Positions 52,401 through 63,461 of a stretch of 64,000 nucleotides of DNA are shown here, in pieces. Origin of the DNA: Ipomoea triloba (lineage: Eukaryota > Streptophyta > Magnoliopsida > Solanales > Convolvulaceae); contig NC_044918.1 of NCBI RefSeq assembly GCF_003576645.1, forward strand, positions 17,321,624 to 17,385,623. The letters are read 5' to 3'. The first letter of the stretch is position 1; each line of letters opens with the position of its first letter. The notes below the pieces were generated by a model, which saw only the letters and a list, made by a program, of their open reading frames with translations, did no database searches and was not told where the DNA came from. A program made the position numbers and the translations under genes.

Positions 52401-52552
52401 ACACTATGAAAAAATTTCTCTTGCTTTCTCCTTTAGATTTCACACCAAGTATTTCAGATTATGATCACTTTCTAAACTATAATTCATAAACATACATAGC
52501 CAGATAGACATAAAAAATGCCAATCCCAGATTAAAATCAGATTTTTACCCAC

Positions 52553-53581
52553 CTAAGCTTTTCCTTTTGAAGAACTTGACAGTGATACATTGTTAAGCCT
52601 TTCCAGTGCCAAAACAAGAGCTTGGGTACCTAAATCACCCTCTCCATGAGCCTTAAGTGATAGATAAAGCTGCTGAGCCAATGCCAATCCTGGCAATGAC
52701 AAACCCATGTTTTGGCATTCTTTTAAGCAGATACCCAAATCCTTAACAAAGTGATTCACATAAAACCCGGGATCCAAATCTCTGCTCAGTATTCTATTCC
52801 CATACAAGTCCAATGATTTTGAGCCCGCGGCTCCAGTTGAAATTGCACTGAGATATAGTTCCAAGTCCAAACCAGCTTTGTGGGCATATATAAGGCCTTC
52901 ACAAAGCCCAACCATACCCGAAGCTATGGTTATTTGATTAGCTAGTTTTGTGAATTGGCCTTTTCCAGGGGCACCCATGTAATAAACCCTACCCATGAGG
53001 GAAAAGATGGGAGAGAGGCGCTGAACTAGGGTTTCGTCCCCGCCGGCAAAGATTGAAAGCGCGGCGTTGCGGGCTCCCCGATCGCCGCCCGAAACGGGGG
53101 CATCTATCGCGGAGCAGCCGGCGGAGGTCGCGGCGGAGTAGATTTCAACCGCGAGGGAGGGCTCGGAGGTGGTCAGGTCCACCACGACGCCGCCTTGACC
53201 TAGGCCGGAGAGGGCGCCGGAATTGGGATCGAGGATGACGTGGCGGACGTCGGAGGGGTAGCCGACGATGGAGAATACGACGTCGGATTGAGCAGCGACG
53301 GATTTCGGAGTTTCAGCCCACTGCGCCCCCATGGAAATGAGCTCTTGGGCTTTGCTCGGAGTCCTGGTGAAGACGGTGAGCTTATATCCCGCCTTAATCA
53401 AGTGGCCACACATTGATCGGCCCATCACGCCGGTGCCAATCCATCCCAGCCGAGTGTTCGACGGATTGACGGCATCGATAGCGGTGGCCATGGAGCGGAT
53501 ACGGGCGGCGAATCGGGTCGAGACAGTGTGAGCTTTGGTGTTGGAGTAGTGGAGTGAACGGAAGAGCGATAAGAGTCTCAT
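52553..53581 (-). CDS. 3-hydroxyisobutyrate dehydrogenase-like protein, probable mitochondrial, intronless
   Basis: Beta-hydroxyacid dehydrogenase family: NAD(P)-dependent oxidation of short hydroxyacids, or reduction of semialdehydes. The Rossmann motif GWIGTGVMG lies after a basic, Ser/Arg-rich N-terminus (MRLLSLFRSLHYSNTKAHTV) that looks like a mitochondrial presequence. Substrate motif DAPVSGGDRGA, catalytic-lysine motif GQFTKLANQ and the C-terminal helical domain are intact. Start chosen at 53581 (342 aa); an in-frame ATG at 53638 would add 19 residues and spoil the presequence. The N-terminal half (about 53040-53330) is markedly GC-rich against the neighbourhood. It most resembles the plant 'probable 3-hydroxyisobutyrate dehydrogenase-like' proteins; the exact substrate cannot be told. 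Confidence 0.9.
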   Translation of the reverse strand: MRLLSLFRSLHYSNTKAHTVSTRFAARIRSMATAIDAVNPSNTRLGWIGTGVMGRSMCGHLIKAGYKLTVFTRTPSKAQELISMGAQWAETPKSVAAQSDVVFSIVGYPSDVRHVILDPNSGALSGLGQGGVVVDLTTSEPSLAVEIYSAATSAGCSAIDAPVSGGDRGARNAALSIFAGGDETLVQRLSPIFSLMGRVYYMGAPGKGQFTKLANQITIASGMVGLCEGLIYAHKAGLDLELYLSAISTGAAGSKSLDLYGNRILSRDLDPGFYVNHFVKDLGICLKECQNMGLSLPGLALAQQLYLSLKAHGEGDLGTQALVLALERLNNVSLSSSSKGKA

Positions 53582-54130
53582 GTTTTGGATGTCGGGTTTA
53601 TCTGGTATAAATTGTAAAACCTCCAAAAATAATTCCATTTTCTTCTTTAGGATGATTTGAAAACCCGAAAAAAATGTTGGTACTGCAATGGTTTTTTTTT
53701 TTTTTTTTTGGAAATGTGTTTATGAACAATGTTATGTCTTTGAGTTTGGATGAATATTTTATTAATCTAATTTATGGACAATACTATGTATTTTGTGGTT
53801 TTAGAGTTCTAATTTTCAGCGGTTTTAGAGTTCTAATTTTCAGCAACCCTATATATAGAGAGGAGTGTACGAGTGAGAACAATAATATATTAACGGTTGA
53901 GGATTGCTAAAAAAAATTAGGAAAATAGTAGGATTAATTTTATAACTGTCAATTCCGGACAAATTATCGACAAGTAGTCAGAAAATTTTAATGGCTAAAA
54001 TGATGAGGGCAAATTTGTCTTTTGCTTCTTCTCTTCTCTTTATTTTACAATTTCTTGCCCTGCTTGTTTGCTAAATTTCAAAGTCTAGCGGCGTTGCTTG
54101 TTCTTAGCTTCTGGATTTCCTATTTTGAAA
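53582..54130. other. Dehydrogenase upstream region
   Basis: T run at 53693-53709. A direct 24-bp duplication (ttttagagttctaattttca) lies at about 53799-53844. At its right edge (about 54075-54130) the minus strand still matches the end of the WOX homeodomain fragment (WFQNRKSRS then stop). Confidence 0.5.
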
Positions 54131-54345
54131 CCAGTAAAAACGTTGACGTCACCCACTCCATGTACTCTTCAAGCCTGATTCTTATCAGCCTTATCTCCTC
54201 CGATGACAGATTGACCACTTCGAAATTGAAGAGAGATTCTAGGATACGTATCTGCTCTAGTTTCGGATTTCACCTCGGTTTCGGCTCTGGTGTCCTCTCC
54301 TGCCGCTCGTACGTTTTTGAAATCTTTTGTTTTTGAAGCCCCTCC
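54075..54345 (-). pseudogene. WOX8/9-type homeobox pseudogene fragment, copy 1
   Basis: The minus strand encodes ERTPEPKPR, a stop, then NPKLEQIRILESLFNFEVVN and LSSEEIRLIRIRLEEY. After a frameshift, NVF and WFQNRKSRS precede a stop. This is the start and recognition helix of a WUSCHEL-related homeodomain; the EPKPRWNPKxEQIRILE start is characteristic of the WOX8/9 group. The tryptophan of RWNP is a TGA stop and one base is lost before the WFQN helix, so it cannot encode a factor. Only the homeodomain exon is present. Confidence 0.75.
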
Positions 54346-54719
54346 AATTCTATATTGCACGTGTGCATTATAGAAGAAATTTGTTTACAACTTAAACGAA
54401 ACAAGGTTGCAAGATAGCAATATGTACGAACGAAGGATATGATTTTGAGTGCAACTCCCAAAGATTTGTAGGGTTGTGTGCATAGAGAACACAAAGCGGA
54501 CACTAGAAATACTGGAATGCACACACCTAAAAATAAAAAAATTGCAACCTTAACCCCTAAATCTCCTAGTAGAAGACCACATCGATAAGTAAAATATGTG
54601 TGCAAACTAAACCGCACACAACATGCACTATATGTGCACAAAAAGCTCACACGTACATAACTGTGACCCAAAGTCACGAAATGAGAGTGGACAAAGACAT
54701 AATGTGAGGAGACAATGAA

Positions 54720-54965
54720 CTAGTAAAAGACGTTGATGTCACCCACTTCCTTGTACTCTTCAAGCCTGATTCTTATTCGCCTTATCTCCTTCGACGCCAA
54801 ATTCACCACCCCGAAATTGAAGAGAGATTCTAGGATACGTATCTGCTCTAGTTTCGGATTCCACTTCGGTTTTGGCTCCGATGTCCTCTTCTCAACCCCT
54901 GTCGCTTGTACGTTTTTGAAATCTTTTGTTTTTTAAGCCTCGCCAATTCTATATTGCACGTGTGC
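54720..54965 (-). pseudogene. WOX8/9-type homeobox pseudogene fragment, copy 2
   Basis: The minus strand encodes KRTSEPKPKWNPKLEQIRIL, then ESLFNFGVVNLASKEIRRIR and IRLEEYKEVGDINVFY in one open frame. Where the conserved WF should follow, the codon is TAG and homology ends. It keeps a better frame than copy 1 but lacks the DNA-recognition helix. It is the second unit of a tandem duplication whose 5' flank has been split by the fold-back element at 54971-56154. Confidence 0.75.
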
Positions 54966-54970
54966 ATTAT

Positions 54971-56154
54971 TGATACACTCTCATTTGTACCTATTTTACT
55001 TGTGTTTTTATGTAGGTTTTATAGTTAATTGTGTGATAAAATGTTGTGTCCAATGCTTATTTCCTTGTTTTCATATTTTAAATGGTATAATGCTTGGTTT
55101 AGATGTTTTTGATGTGTTTAGAAGTGCATTAGAACTATTTGGGAGCAAAAGCCAATTCAAAGGAGCCAAAGAGTTGTAATTCCCGCTACCATGGCGACAT
55201 CTTGGTAATCGGACCATATCTCTTCCTATGAATATCCAAATGAGATGATTCTTGAGCCATTGGAAAGAAGACTTCAAGGGCTACAACTCTTATGAAGACA
55301 TCAAAGTGTAGATCAAAAGGAAAACTGGTCAAAAGATCAAAGAGTTGTAATTCCCGCTACCATGGCGACATCTTGGTAATCGGACCATATCTCTTCCTAT
55401 GAATATCCAAATGAGATGATTCTTGAGCCATTGGAAAGAAGACTTCAAGGGCTACAACTCTTATGAAGACATCAAAGTGTAATTCGAAAGGGAAAAGGGT
55501 CAAAATCAGGATGCAAGTCGGAACTGCGTCACAGGAATTAGAAAAAAATTTCACTAATGTCAATACAAAACACCGCTTCCCCGGCAACGGCGCCAATTTG
55601 GTCGTAGCATTTTTAGGTACAAGCAAATACCCGGAGTATTCCGGGGTTATCGATCCACAGGGAAGCGGGGTATTAAGCACTAGTTAAGCGGGGTATCGAG
55701 AGTGAGTAATTAGTAACTAGTGCTTAATACCCCGCTTCCCTGTGGATCGATAACCCCGCCATATTTAGCAGGAATTACAACTCTTTGATCTTTTGACCAG
55801 TTTTCCTTTTGATCTACACTTTGATGTCTTCATAAGAGTTGTAGCCCTTGAAGTCTTCTTTCCAATGGCTCAAGAATCATCTCATTTGGATATTCATAGG
55901 AAGAGATATGGTCCGATTACCAAGATGTCGCCATGGTAGCGGGAATTACAACTCTTTGGCTCCTTTGAATTGGCTTTTGCTCCCAAATAGTTCTAATGCA
56001 CTTCTAAACACATCAAAAACATCTAAACCAAGCATTATACCATTTAAAATATGAAAACAAGGAAATAAGCATTGGACACAACATTTTATCACACAATTAA
56101 CTATAAAACCTACATAAAAACACAAGTAAAATAGGTACAAATGAGAGTGTATCA
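54971..56154. mobile_element. 1.18 kb fold-back element built of inverted Ty3/gypsy LTR pieces
   Basis: It starts tgatacactctcatttgtac and ends gtacaaatgagagtgtatca, with a 5-bp target duplication attat at 54966-54970 and 56155-56159. The arms of about 350 bp look near-identical inverted copies. A 144-bp segment is directly duplicated in the left arm (55167-55310, 55338-55481). Read on the minus strand from 56154, the order is LTR, then PBS-like TGGCGCCGTTGCCGGGGA (55595-55578), then leader, running into an inverted LTR start. A perfect 45-bp hairpin lies at 55642-55686 / 55714-55758. No coding capacity; the open frames in the arms are mirror copies of each other. Confidence 0.75.
55642..55758. 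repeat. Perfect 45-bp stem, 27-base loop hairpin
   Basis: The left stem begins cggggttatcgatccacagg and ends cactagtta; the right stem begins taactagtgcttaatacccc and ends gataaccccg. It lies inside the fold-back element near the LTR 3' end. Confidence 0.85.
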
Positions 56155-56518
56155 ATTATAGAAAAAAAATTGTGTTCAACTTAAACGAAACAAGCTTGAA
56201 GGATAGCAATATGTATGAACGAAGGACATGGGTACGAGTGCAACTCCCAAATATGGTAGGGTTGTGTGCATAGAGAACGCAAAGCGGACACTTGAAATAC
56301 TGAAATGCACACACCAAAAATAGAAAAAGCACAACAAACTTGACCCCTAATGCTCCCAGCAGAAGACCACATCGATAAATAAAATATGTGTGCAAACTAG
56401 ATCGCACACAACATGCACTATATGTGCACAAAAAAACTCACATGCACATGTCTGTGACCCAAAGTCACGAAATGAGAGTGGACAAAGACGTAATGTGAGA
56501 AGAGTAAGAGACAATGAA

Positions 56519-57807
56519 TTTCTTGGCATGCGGCCGTGCATATTGAATTATTAGGTATGCATAATTGCACCAGGGTGCCAGACCATATATATATATAATG
56601 TCATCTGTTGCCATCCGAGCATGGTGGTTTCGTCACATTTAGTCATAAATTTTCAAATTGACCATTTGTGGTCCTCCGACTTTCATATTTCAACATGTCG
56701 TGGTCATTCAATTACTTTAAACCGTTTAAGTCGTAAAAAAATAAGGGTAAAACCGTCTTTTCAGTTCAACAAAGTCGAATTTCGTATGTTTCTCTCTAAA
56801 AAATCTCTAATTATGTAAGTGCATTGAAATGGTGAAACGGCAACCATTTAAGAAGGTGGATGAGATATTTGAGCGACTGAATTTGTTTAAACAAACATAT
56901 ATTAATTAATTTCTATAAAAGAGAACAATTTAGGGATCCATTTTTTTAGAAAATAAAAAATAAAAATTGATTAGCATGTTAAAGAGGATGTGATGCATTC
57001 ACGACGATTTCTTCAGAGAATATTTACAAATATAAATACAGAAACTAGCAGGGTGGCCTGAGAAGCCAAAAACCAGAAATTTCCAGCCACCCATCCACCC
57101 ACCTTGATGGGGTCTAACATCTTGGATGCCCTTCTCCGCCTTAGCACCGTTACAAATTGCGGCAGTGCCACCTTCATGATGAACCTTGCAATGAGCGCAT
57201 GGGCCATGTCTAGCGTTGGTTAGCGTTGGAGCTCTTTGATTGAGTTGGAGGAAGAAATAGACCTAAAAATTGAAAAAAAAAAAAACATTGACACGACTTT
57301 AATGGTGAAAAGTAACAACAACATCGCAAATGGTAACATTTTGAAAGTTAGAGGACTATTATTGACCAATTTGAAAGTTTATGACTAAACGTAACGAAAT
57401 CATGAGAATGTGATATGACATTAAGTCTATATATTAGTAATAACAAATAGTTATAAGTTTCAAAGTTAGAAAGGCTGCAGTGAGTCCAACGGGTAACGGT
57501 CACTCCCTCTCTCCATCAAATGCGCTGAGTCTCTTTTCTCTCTCTAGAATTCACCTCCCCCCTTTCATCCTCAGTATCAAACTATAAATTCACTCGGTCT
57601 CTCTCTTTTCTATCTTTTCTCTCTTCTCCTTTCATCGTTGCTTTCTCCGCCATTTGAGACACCTCTTGCATGCACACCTCCGCCCAAATCTCCCGCATTC
57701 TTTGTTTAATGATTTGCCCTAGCACATTATCTTCCCGCGCTGCACACGCTTACGTATTTCAACTTCTAACGATACATACATACATTATACATACACGTTA
57801 TTGTAGA
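56519..57807. other. Spacer and 5' UTR of the ceramide glucosyltransferase gene
   Basis: The (TA)n near 56588 and AT-rich spacer are followed from about 57500 by a CT-rich leader (repeated ctctctc, tcttttctctcttctcc), as expected for a plant 5' UTR. A small antisense open frame at 57013-57207 is listed separately. Confidence 0.5.
57013..57207 (-). CDS. Hypothetical small membrane protein (64 aa)
   Basis: The frame starts MAHALIARFIMKVALPQFVT, continues with a basic stretch VLRRRRASKMLDPIKVGGW, and ends with one hydrophobic helix (FWFLASQATLLVSVFIFVNI). The basic N-terminus plus C-terminal helix suits a tail-anchored or organelle membrane peptide, but I recognise no family and no promoter. 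It may be a chance frame. Confidence 0.25.
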   Translation of the reverse strand: MAHALIARFIMKVALPQFVTVLRRRRASKMLDPIKVGGWVAGNFWFLASQATLLVSVFIFVNIL

Positions 57808-60117
57808 ATGGTGGCACTCGATTCTTTAGACGAGTATCTGTTTTCTGCGAGCAGAGCGTGTTGTAGTCCGCTCGCTATTTTCGTTCAGATCCAGGTCAGG
57901 CTTCTTCCTCCTCTTCTTCTTCGTGTGTCTCTGTTTTGTTTTGCAATTTGCGTCGCGTTGGGATCCGAACATAAAATTGATAAGTTTATAATTGTTTTTT
58001 GAGTTTTGAGAAATTATCATCTTCTTGCTCTGAAAATATATACATAGTGTCTTGGCAAATTCCTTCTTTCTTTCTTTTTCCATTTCCAGAAAATCAGGAA
58101 ATACTACTCTGTGTTTCGGATATTCTTTGTGGTGAAAATACGAAATATCAATCTTCATCAGAAGAGAGACCTTTGCATTACAGATATACAAAGGCAGTCT
58201 TTTAATATTTTCTTCAAAGATTCGCGTTAGTGTGTGATTTGTGGGGTGGGAAGAATGTTTCATACTAAGTAACTGGATATATTTACAAGGCAGCTTTGCC
58301 GCATTAATCAGATCAGTGCAATCATTTTAAGCAGTAAACTTTGTATTAATGCAGAGGTTGATGGTTTTGACACAAGAATTTATCTTATTTAAAATATAAT
58401 GAGCTACCCCAAGTTAGAATTACCAATGTAAAGAAACTTAGAAACTAAGAAAGCTCTGTAGTCTTTTGCTCTCATTTTTCATTGGCTAAGCAGATTTTGA
58501 TATAATACAGAGATTAGCCTATCTATTACGCAGTATTAGATAGGCACCCTGTTCTTTAGTTATATGATATGAGTGTGGAGAGTAATAGATGCCAGGCAAA
58601 GCTTTGTGTAAATTCAAATGACTCAGGATAACTTTACTACCGTTTCTATAGATGAAAAAAACTAAATATGCTTTGAATTACCAAAAAAACTGTAGTGATT
58701 TATGGAAAGAGTATTGCATTTTTTAAAATCTGTTAAGTTAGGAATGATAGGAACAATTTTGTTAAAGTTGTGCCTAATTACATCATAATGGACATTTTAG
58801 AAATATATGTACTAGATAGATTTCTGCATGTTCTCTGCCTTCTGAAACTTGTATAAGTTATAATATGGTGTTAAAGGATGTCACTTTTTTTTGGGTACTA
58901 CAGGGATATGCCATCTGCCTACTCCTTGCCCTTGGATGGTCTTTAGCTGCTTATGTAAGGTATGAGATCATGATGATGCAATGCTTGCAACTTTGCTTGG
59001 TGATGATAAATTGAGATTAAAACAATATTTACATTGTTTGCTTTCTCCTCACAGGAGACGGGAGATTAGAACGATAAAGGATAGAATAAAACGTGGTAAT
59101 AGCTTTGCGTTCCTCTGTAAGGACATTAATGAGCTTGAGCATTCTAATCAAATCAACTTGCCAAGGGTGTCGGTTGTTATGCCCTTAAAAGGTTTTCGAG
59201 AACACAATCTACACAATTGGAGAAGTCAGGTAAATGAGGATTATTGCAGCAGCTAGTGCCCTTTGTCCTGTGAACAGAATATAAGCAGTCTGCATTGATC
59301 TGTTCATGCTTTGCCTATGTCACTATTCATGTTGACAAATAGATATTTGTAGTAGTATCTTATAGAGAATCCTGTAACATACCTCTTCTCTTACTCAGTA
59401 GGTGATTTCATTACCTATTCAATATATGTGTGTGCACACATGCATGTTTGTGTATACCATTTTCTTAGGGGAAATATAATGTTATTATCCATCAGAACGA
59501 TCCACAAGAATAATATTGTCTTCTCTACATTTCAATCATCTTACAGTAGTTTTTTTTTATTCTGTCTCAGTCCAGTTGTATAATGTAATAACATAGCACT
59601 TATTACCCTTCTTACATGAATGACTCAGATTACATCACTTTTTGGTGGTCCATTGGAGTTTCTTTTTGTTGTTGAGAGTACAAAAGACCCTGCTTACAGC
59701 GCTGTGCAGAAACTACTTGCAGATTATCAGGTGTGTATAGACTTCTATATTGAACATAAAAGTTGATAGATGTTGACAGTCTTCCTACACTTCTCATTGT
59801 ACTAAAATGAAGAAATATCAGAAGGAAAGGGAGTAAGACTCCAAATTGAAGAATTGGGTTTAGGTGCTGCTTATATTTTACTTTGTACTGATATATCCTA
59901 TTTAATAATCATTACATGTCTGTGCTTTGTGAAAAGTAGTTTATATTTGTAAACTGAAAAGCGTTTCCTTGATGATTTGTTAACTGAAAATTGATTTATT
60001 CACGCCTTCAGTACTCACTCTTTTGTTTTTACTCCTTTAATTTGTTGCTTCTCTTTCCAATTCTGGATCATTTACCACCTTTTATTTGCTTCTTGTTTTG
60101 TTTGTGTGACCATATTG

Positions 60118-60158
<41 letters not shown>

Positions 60159-63100
60159 TAAATTAATGTTTGTAAAACAATCTGAGTATCTGACCCAAGT
60201 AATTAGAAAATTTTTGGGAGTTAAGATTAAAATGAGAATGGCAAAAAACTAAGAGAAGGTAATTTATTCTATGCACATACAACCAAAGGGTGTTTGATGC
60301 GGGACTTTTAAATTTTTGCTTATTTGATACCAATCGTTAATTGCATAGTAACCCTGTAGATGGAACAAATGTATATTTACAACTCCAAAGATTGAACTTA
60401 TTTACCAAAAATATCAATTCAATTGCTGTAATCATGTCTTGCATTATCGTTAGCATCAAGAGTTTACTAGGATCCACTACATTCACATGCTGCACTTAGT
60501 CCTCAGTTGGGTTTTTGCTTAACCAGTTCATGTTATTTTTCTTGTTTACGCTGTATACAGGATGAGGTTGATGCAAAGATAGTTGTAGCAGGTCTGTCAA
60601 AAACTTGTAGCCAGAAGATTCACAATCAATTGGTATGTAAGAAATCTTAATTTTGTAGGTATGCATGTTCTTTTCCGTCTAGATTTTTGAAGTATACATA
60701 ATACATGGTTCATTTCGCAGTTTGGAGTGGAGAAGATGCATAAAGACACAAAGTATGTACTGTTCCTCGATGATGATGTAAGGTTGCATCCTGGTTCAAT
60801 TGGTGCACTTACTGTTGAGATGGAAAAGAATCCTGAGGTAAAAACATACTCTTATGATGGTAATGTTTCTTTGGCTATTTTCTTATAATTAATTATTCTC
60901 TCACAATATTGTGCAGATCTTTATTCAAACAGGATATCCTCTTGATTTACCTTCTGGAAGTCTCGGGAGCTACTGCATTTATGAGTATCACATGGTTGGT
61001 GTCAGTTTATCATTGCATTTTCCTAATATGTTGATTGGTTCTTGCTTTCATCTTTTTCTAGTTCATCTATGAGCAACTGTAATATCGACTTCTATAGATG
61101 GAAAGTGGAAAACAATTTTTTAAAAAAAACTAAACATGCCCTACCTCATCTGGAGAAACATGTTGTTTGGTTGAGGGTTTAGAGATTATTAATCTTCTAT
61201 TTGTACTGGTTTAAAAACAGTCAGGAGAACTACTATGTGAATGTACTTGTGCACCTAAAATGTTTTGTGAGACTATTTCCAGTGGTTTACAGTTTGCAAA
61301 GCCACAAAGGTTTTGAGCTTTCTATAGAACTGCAGTGCTGGATCCATGTACTCTTTGTGACCTTAACTTATTAAAAAAAAAGGGAACCTTTTCTGTTATT
61401 TTTGGCTTCATATGTCCATTTATGTGTAGTTTCTTGACTGTATTAATTTTCTTTTCAACTTGGTGGTTATCATTTATCTGCAGCCCTGTTCAATGGGATT
61501 TGCTACTGGTGGAAAAACATTCTTCTTGTGGGGAGGATGTATGATGGTAATAGTTCCTACTGGCTTTAAAGAAAAACAATTAGAAGTTATTGTTTTTTTC
61601 TTATTGTTAAACAAAAATTATATTTCCTTTGTTTTCTCTTAAGATGCATGCAGATGATTTTAGAATAGATCGCCATGGTGTTGTTTCGCAGCTTCGAGAT
61701 GGTGGCTACTCAGATGATATGACACTTGCAGCTATAGCCGGTATACTTTGTTGCTTATTTCTATCACTGAATTTGTCAGATGGTTCTGACGTTGATATGT
61801 TTTGTTGGTAATCCCTTAGGTGCTAATAAGAGGCTCATCACTTCACCACCTGTTGCAGTCTTTCCTCATCCGCTTGCAACTGATCTTACCTTCCCGAGGC
61901 ATGTAATTATAGAATGTCCAAAAATCTTAATTCTCTATTACATATTTAGCCATAAGAGTTTTCAACTCGGTCTTCTTTGGATATCTTTAGGTACTGGAAT
62001 TATTTAAGGAAGCAAACATTTGTCTTGGAGTCGTACACAACAAAAGTTAATTGGTTTATGAACCGTGCATTATTTGTTACCCACTGCTATCTGTCATGGG
62101 GATTTATAGCTCCATATTTCATGGCTGGGTTTCACGTTGCAGCAGGGCTAAGGCAATACTTTAAAGGTTTTTCCCCCGAGGAATCGGTCTCCACATTCAC
62201 AGGTGAGCATCAGCATTTTCTTTCAAGATCGAGTATTCTATCGAATACTTGAAAAAAGCTTCTATTGTATTTTTGTTTTAGTAACACTTTCTCTTTTAGC
62301 AGCCATCCTTTGTCATTTACTTTTTTTTTTTTGGTTAAATAATTTTTGTCTCAGGTTTGTCACTGGCAATCTGCCTTGCCATATGCTCAATAATTGAACT
62401 TCTTTCCATGGGGAACTTGACAAGAATAGAGGTGAAGTTGTGCAATCTGCTTTCTCCGGAGGCACCTCCACTATCACTCTATACTTATAACTGGTGTCTC
62501 GTAAGTATTATTGAACTATTCCAACAAAGTAAAACTTCACCTTTCCTTTGTCCCCCAACTAGCTATTGATTTTTATTGGGATGGACGGTCGAAATTTTAG
62601 TTTTGCTTGTTTGGATATGAAAGAAAATGAGTAGAAAAATGTGGGAGAGAACTCCCATCTTCCTACCCTCTAAATACATCATCACCATTTCTCGCTCCTC
62701 ACTATGCCTTTCCTCTTAACCTTTTTTCTCATCCAAACATGAACTTCTGCATTTTCTTTTCTCATTTGCTTTCTCTCCCATTTTCTTTCATCTCACTTTC
62801 TACTCATCCAAACATAGCACTAGGGTGTTTTTGTACTTACAATTCATGTTGAATGTAAACTAACCTAGTCCTATGACTCATAATTCCATAGAAATAGCTT
62901 CCATAGAAATAGCTTATGAAGCTCGTTGAATTTGCCTGTGCTCATAGGGTTAGACACCACTTAATGACCAACTAATTCTTAATGTCTAATTGAACAGGTT
63001 TTTATGGCAATGCTGGTAGACAATTTCCTATACCCCATCTGTGCATTCCGTTCATATTTTTCAAAGTCCATCAATTGGTCTGGCATTCGATATCATTTGA

Positions 63101-63461
63101 GGAATGGGAAGATCAGCAAGGTATGCATCTTTTAGGACACCTTTCTGCTCACTTTAACATAATATTCTTCCATATCCTTTATCCTTTTGCCTTGAGTCGT
63201 TCTTGTTCTTGACCTCCCCAACAAGAACAAAGATAAATTATACAAAAATGAAAAAAGAAAAAAAAAAATCTTGTTTGAATATGATGTTTCATTCCTGAAT
63301 TGTTTTTGCAGATTGATAGGCACAAGGATATTGTTCCTAAATATACAGATTTAGGAGGAAAGAAGCTAAGATGGAGGGGAGGTCCACCAAAGGTTTCTAT
63401 TATCAGTTCTCTGTGCAGTAGTCTGGTTTGCTGGCGTCAGCGGTCAGCCAAAGAAGTATGA
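57808..63461 (+). CDS. GCS: Ceramide glucosyltransferase (glucosylceramide synthase, GT21), 14 exons
   Basis: Transfers glucose from UDP-glucose to ceramide to make glucosylceramide in ER/Golgi membranes. Exons: 57808-57894, 58904-58959, 59055-59229, 59629-59730, 60561-60632, 60721-60837, 60917-60994, 61484-61546, 61644-61740, 61820-61898, 61991-62202, 62355-62500, 62998-63120, 63312-63461; 518 residues, the usual length for plant GCS. N-terminal TM helix YAICLLLALGWSLAAYV; GT-A domain with SVVMPLKGF, FLFVVESTKDPAY, FLDDDV (D181-183) and GGYSDDMTLAA (D274-275); the usual QxxRW site reads RYWNYLRKQ; C-terminal TM helices follow. The intron after exon 10 begins GC. Start at 57808 fits family N-termini (LDSLDEYLFSASRA); an in-frame ATG at 57670 would add 46 residues. 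Confidence 0.94.
60119..60160. repeat. (TTA)n microsatellite in a GCS intron
   Basis: About 14 TTA/ATT units in intron 4 of the ceramide glucosyltransferase gene. Confidence 0.9.
62595..62825. mobile_element. MITE in intron 12 of the ceramide glucosyltransferase gene
   Basis: The left tgcttgtttggatatgaaag, then aaaatgagtag, faces ctactcatccaaacatagca on the right. The interior is inverted-repeat-rich (tgggagagaactccca; ttctctcccattttctttca). About 230 bp, non-coding. Confidence 0.55.

Larger units (their letters stand above)
54131..56518. repeat. Tandem duplication (about 590-bp unit), second unit interrupted by an insertion
   Basis: Unit 1 is 54131-54719. Unit 2 is 54720-54970 plus 56155-56518 once the insertion is removed. 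Shared parts: the WOX fragment, cacgtgtgcattat, cttaaacgaaacaag, gggttgtgtgcatagagaac, agaagaccacatcgataa and the closing gagacaatgaa. Divergence between the units is visible, so the duplication is older than the insertion. Confidence 0.8.

Noticed and set aside
54971..56154. Identical small open frames on opposite strands (near 54970-55179 and 55946-56155; 55071-55277 and 55848-56054)
   Set aside because: They are mirror images produced by the inverted arms of the fold-back element, not genes.
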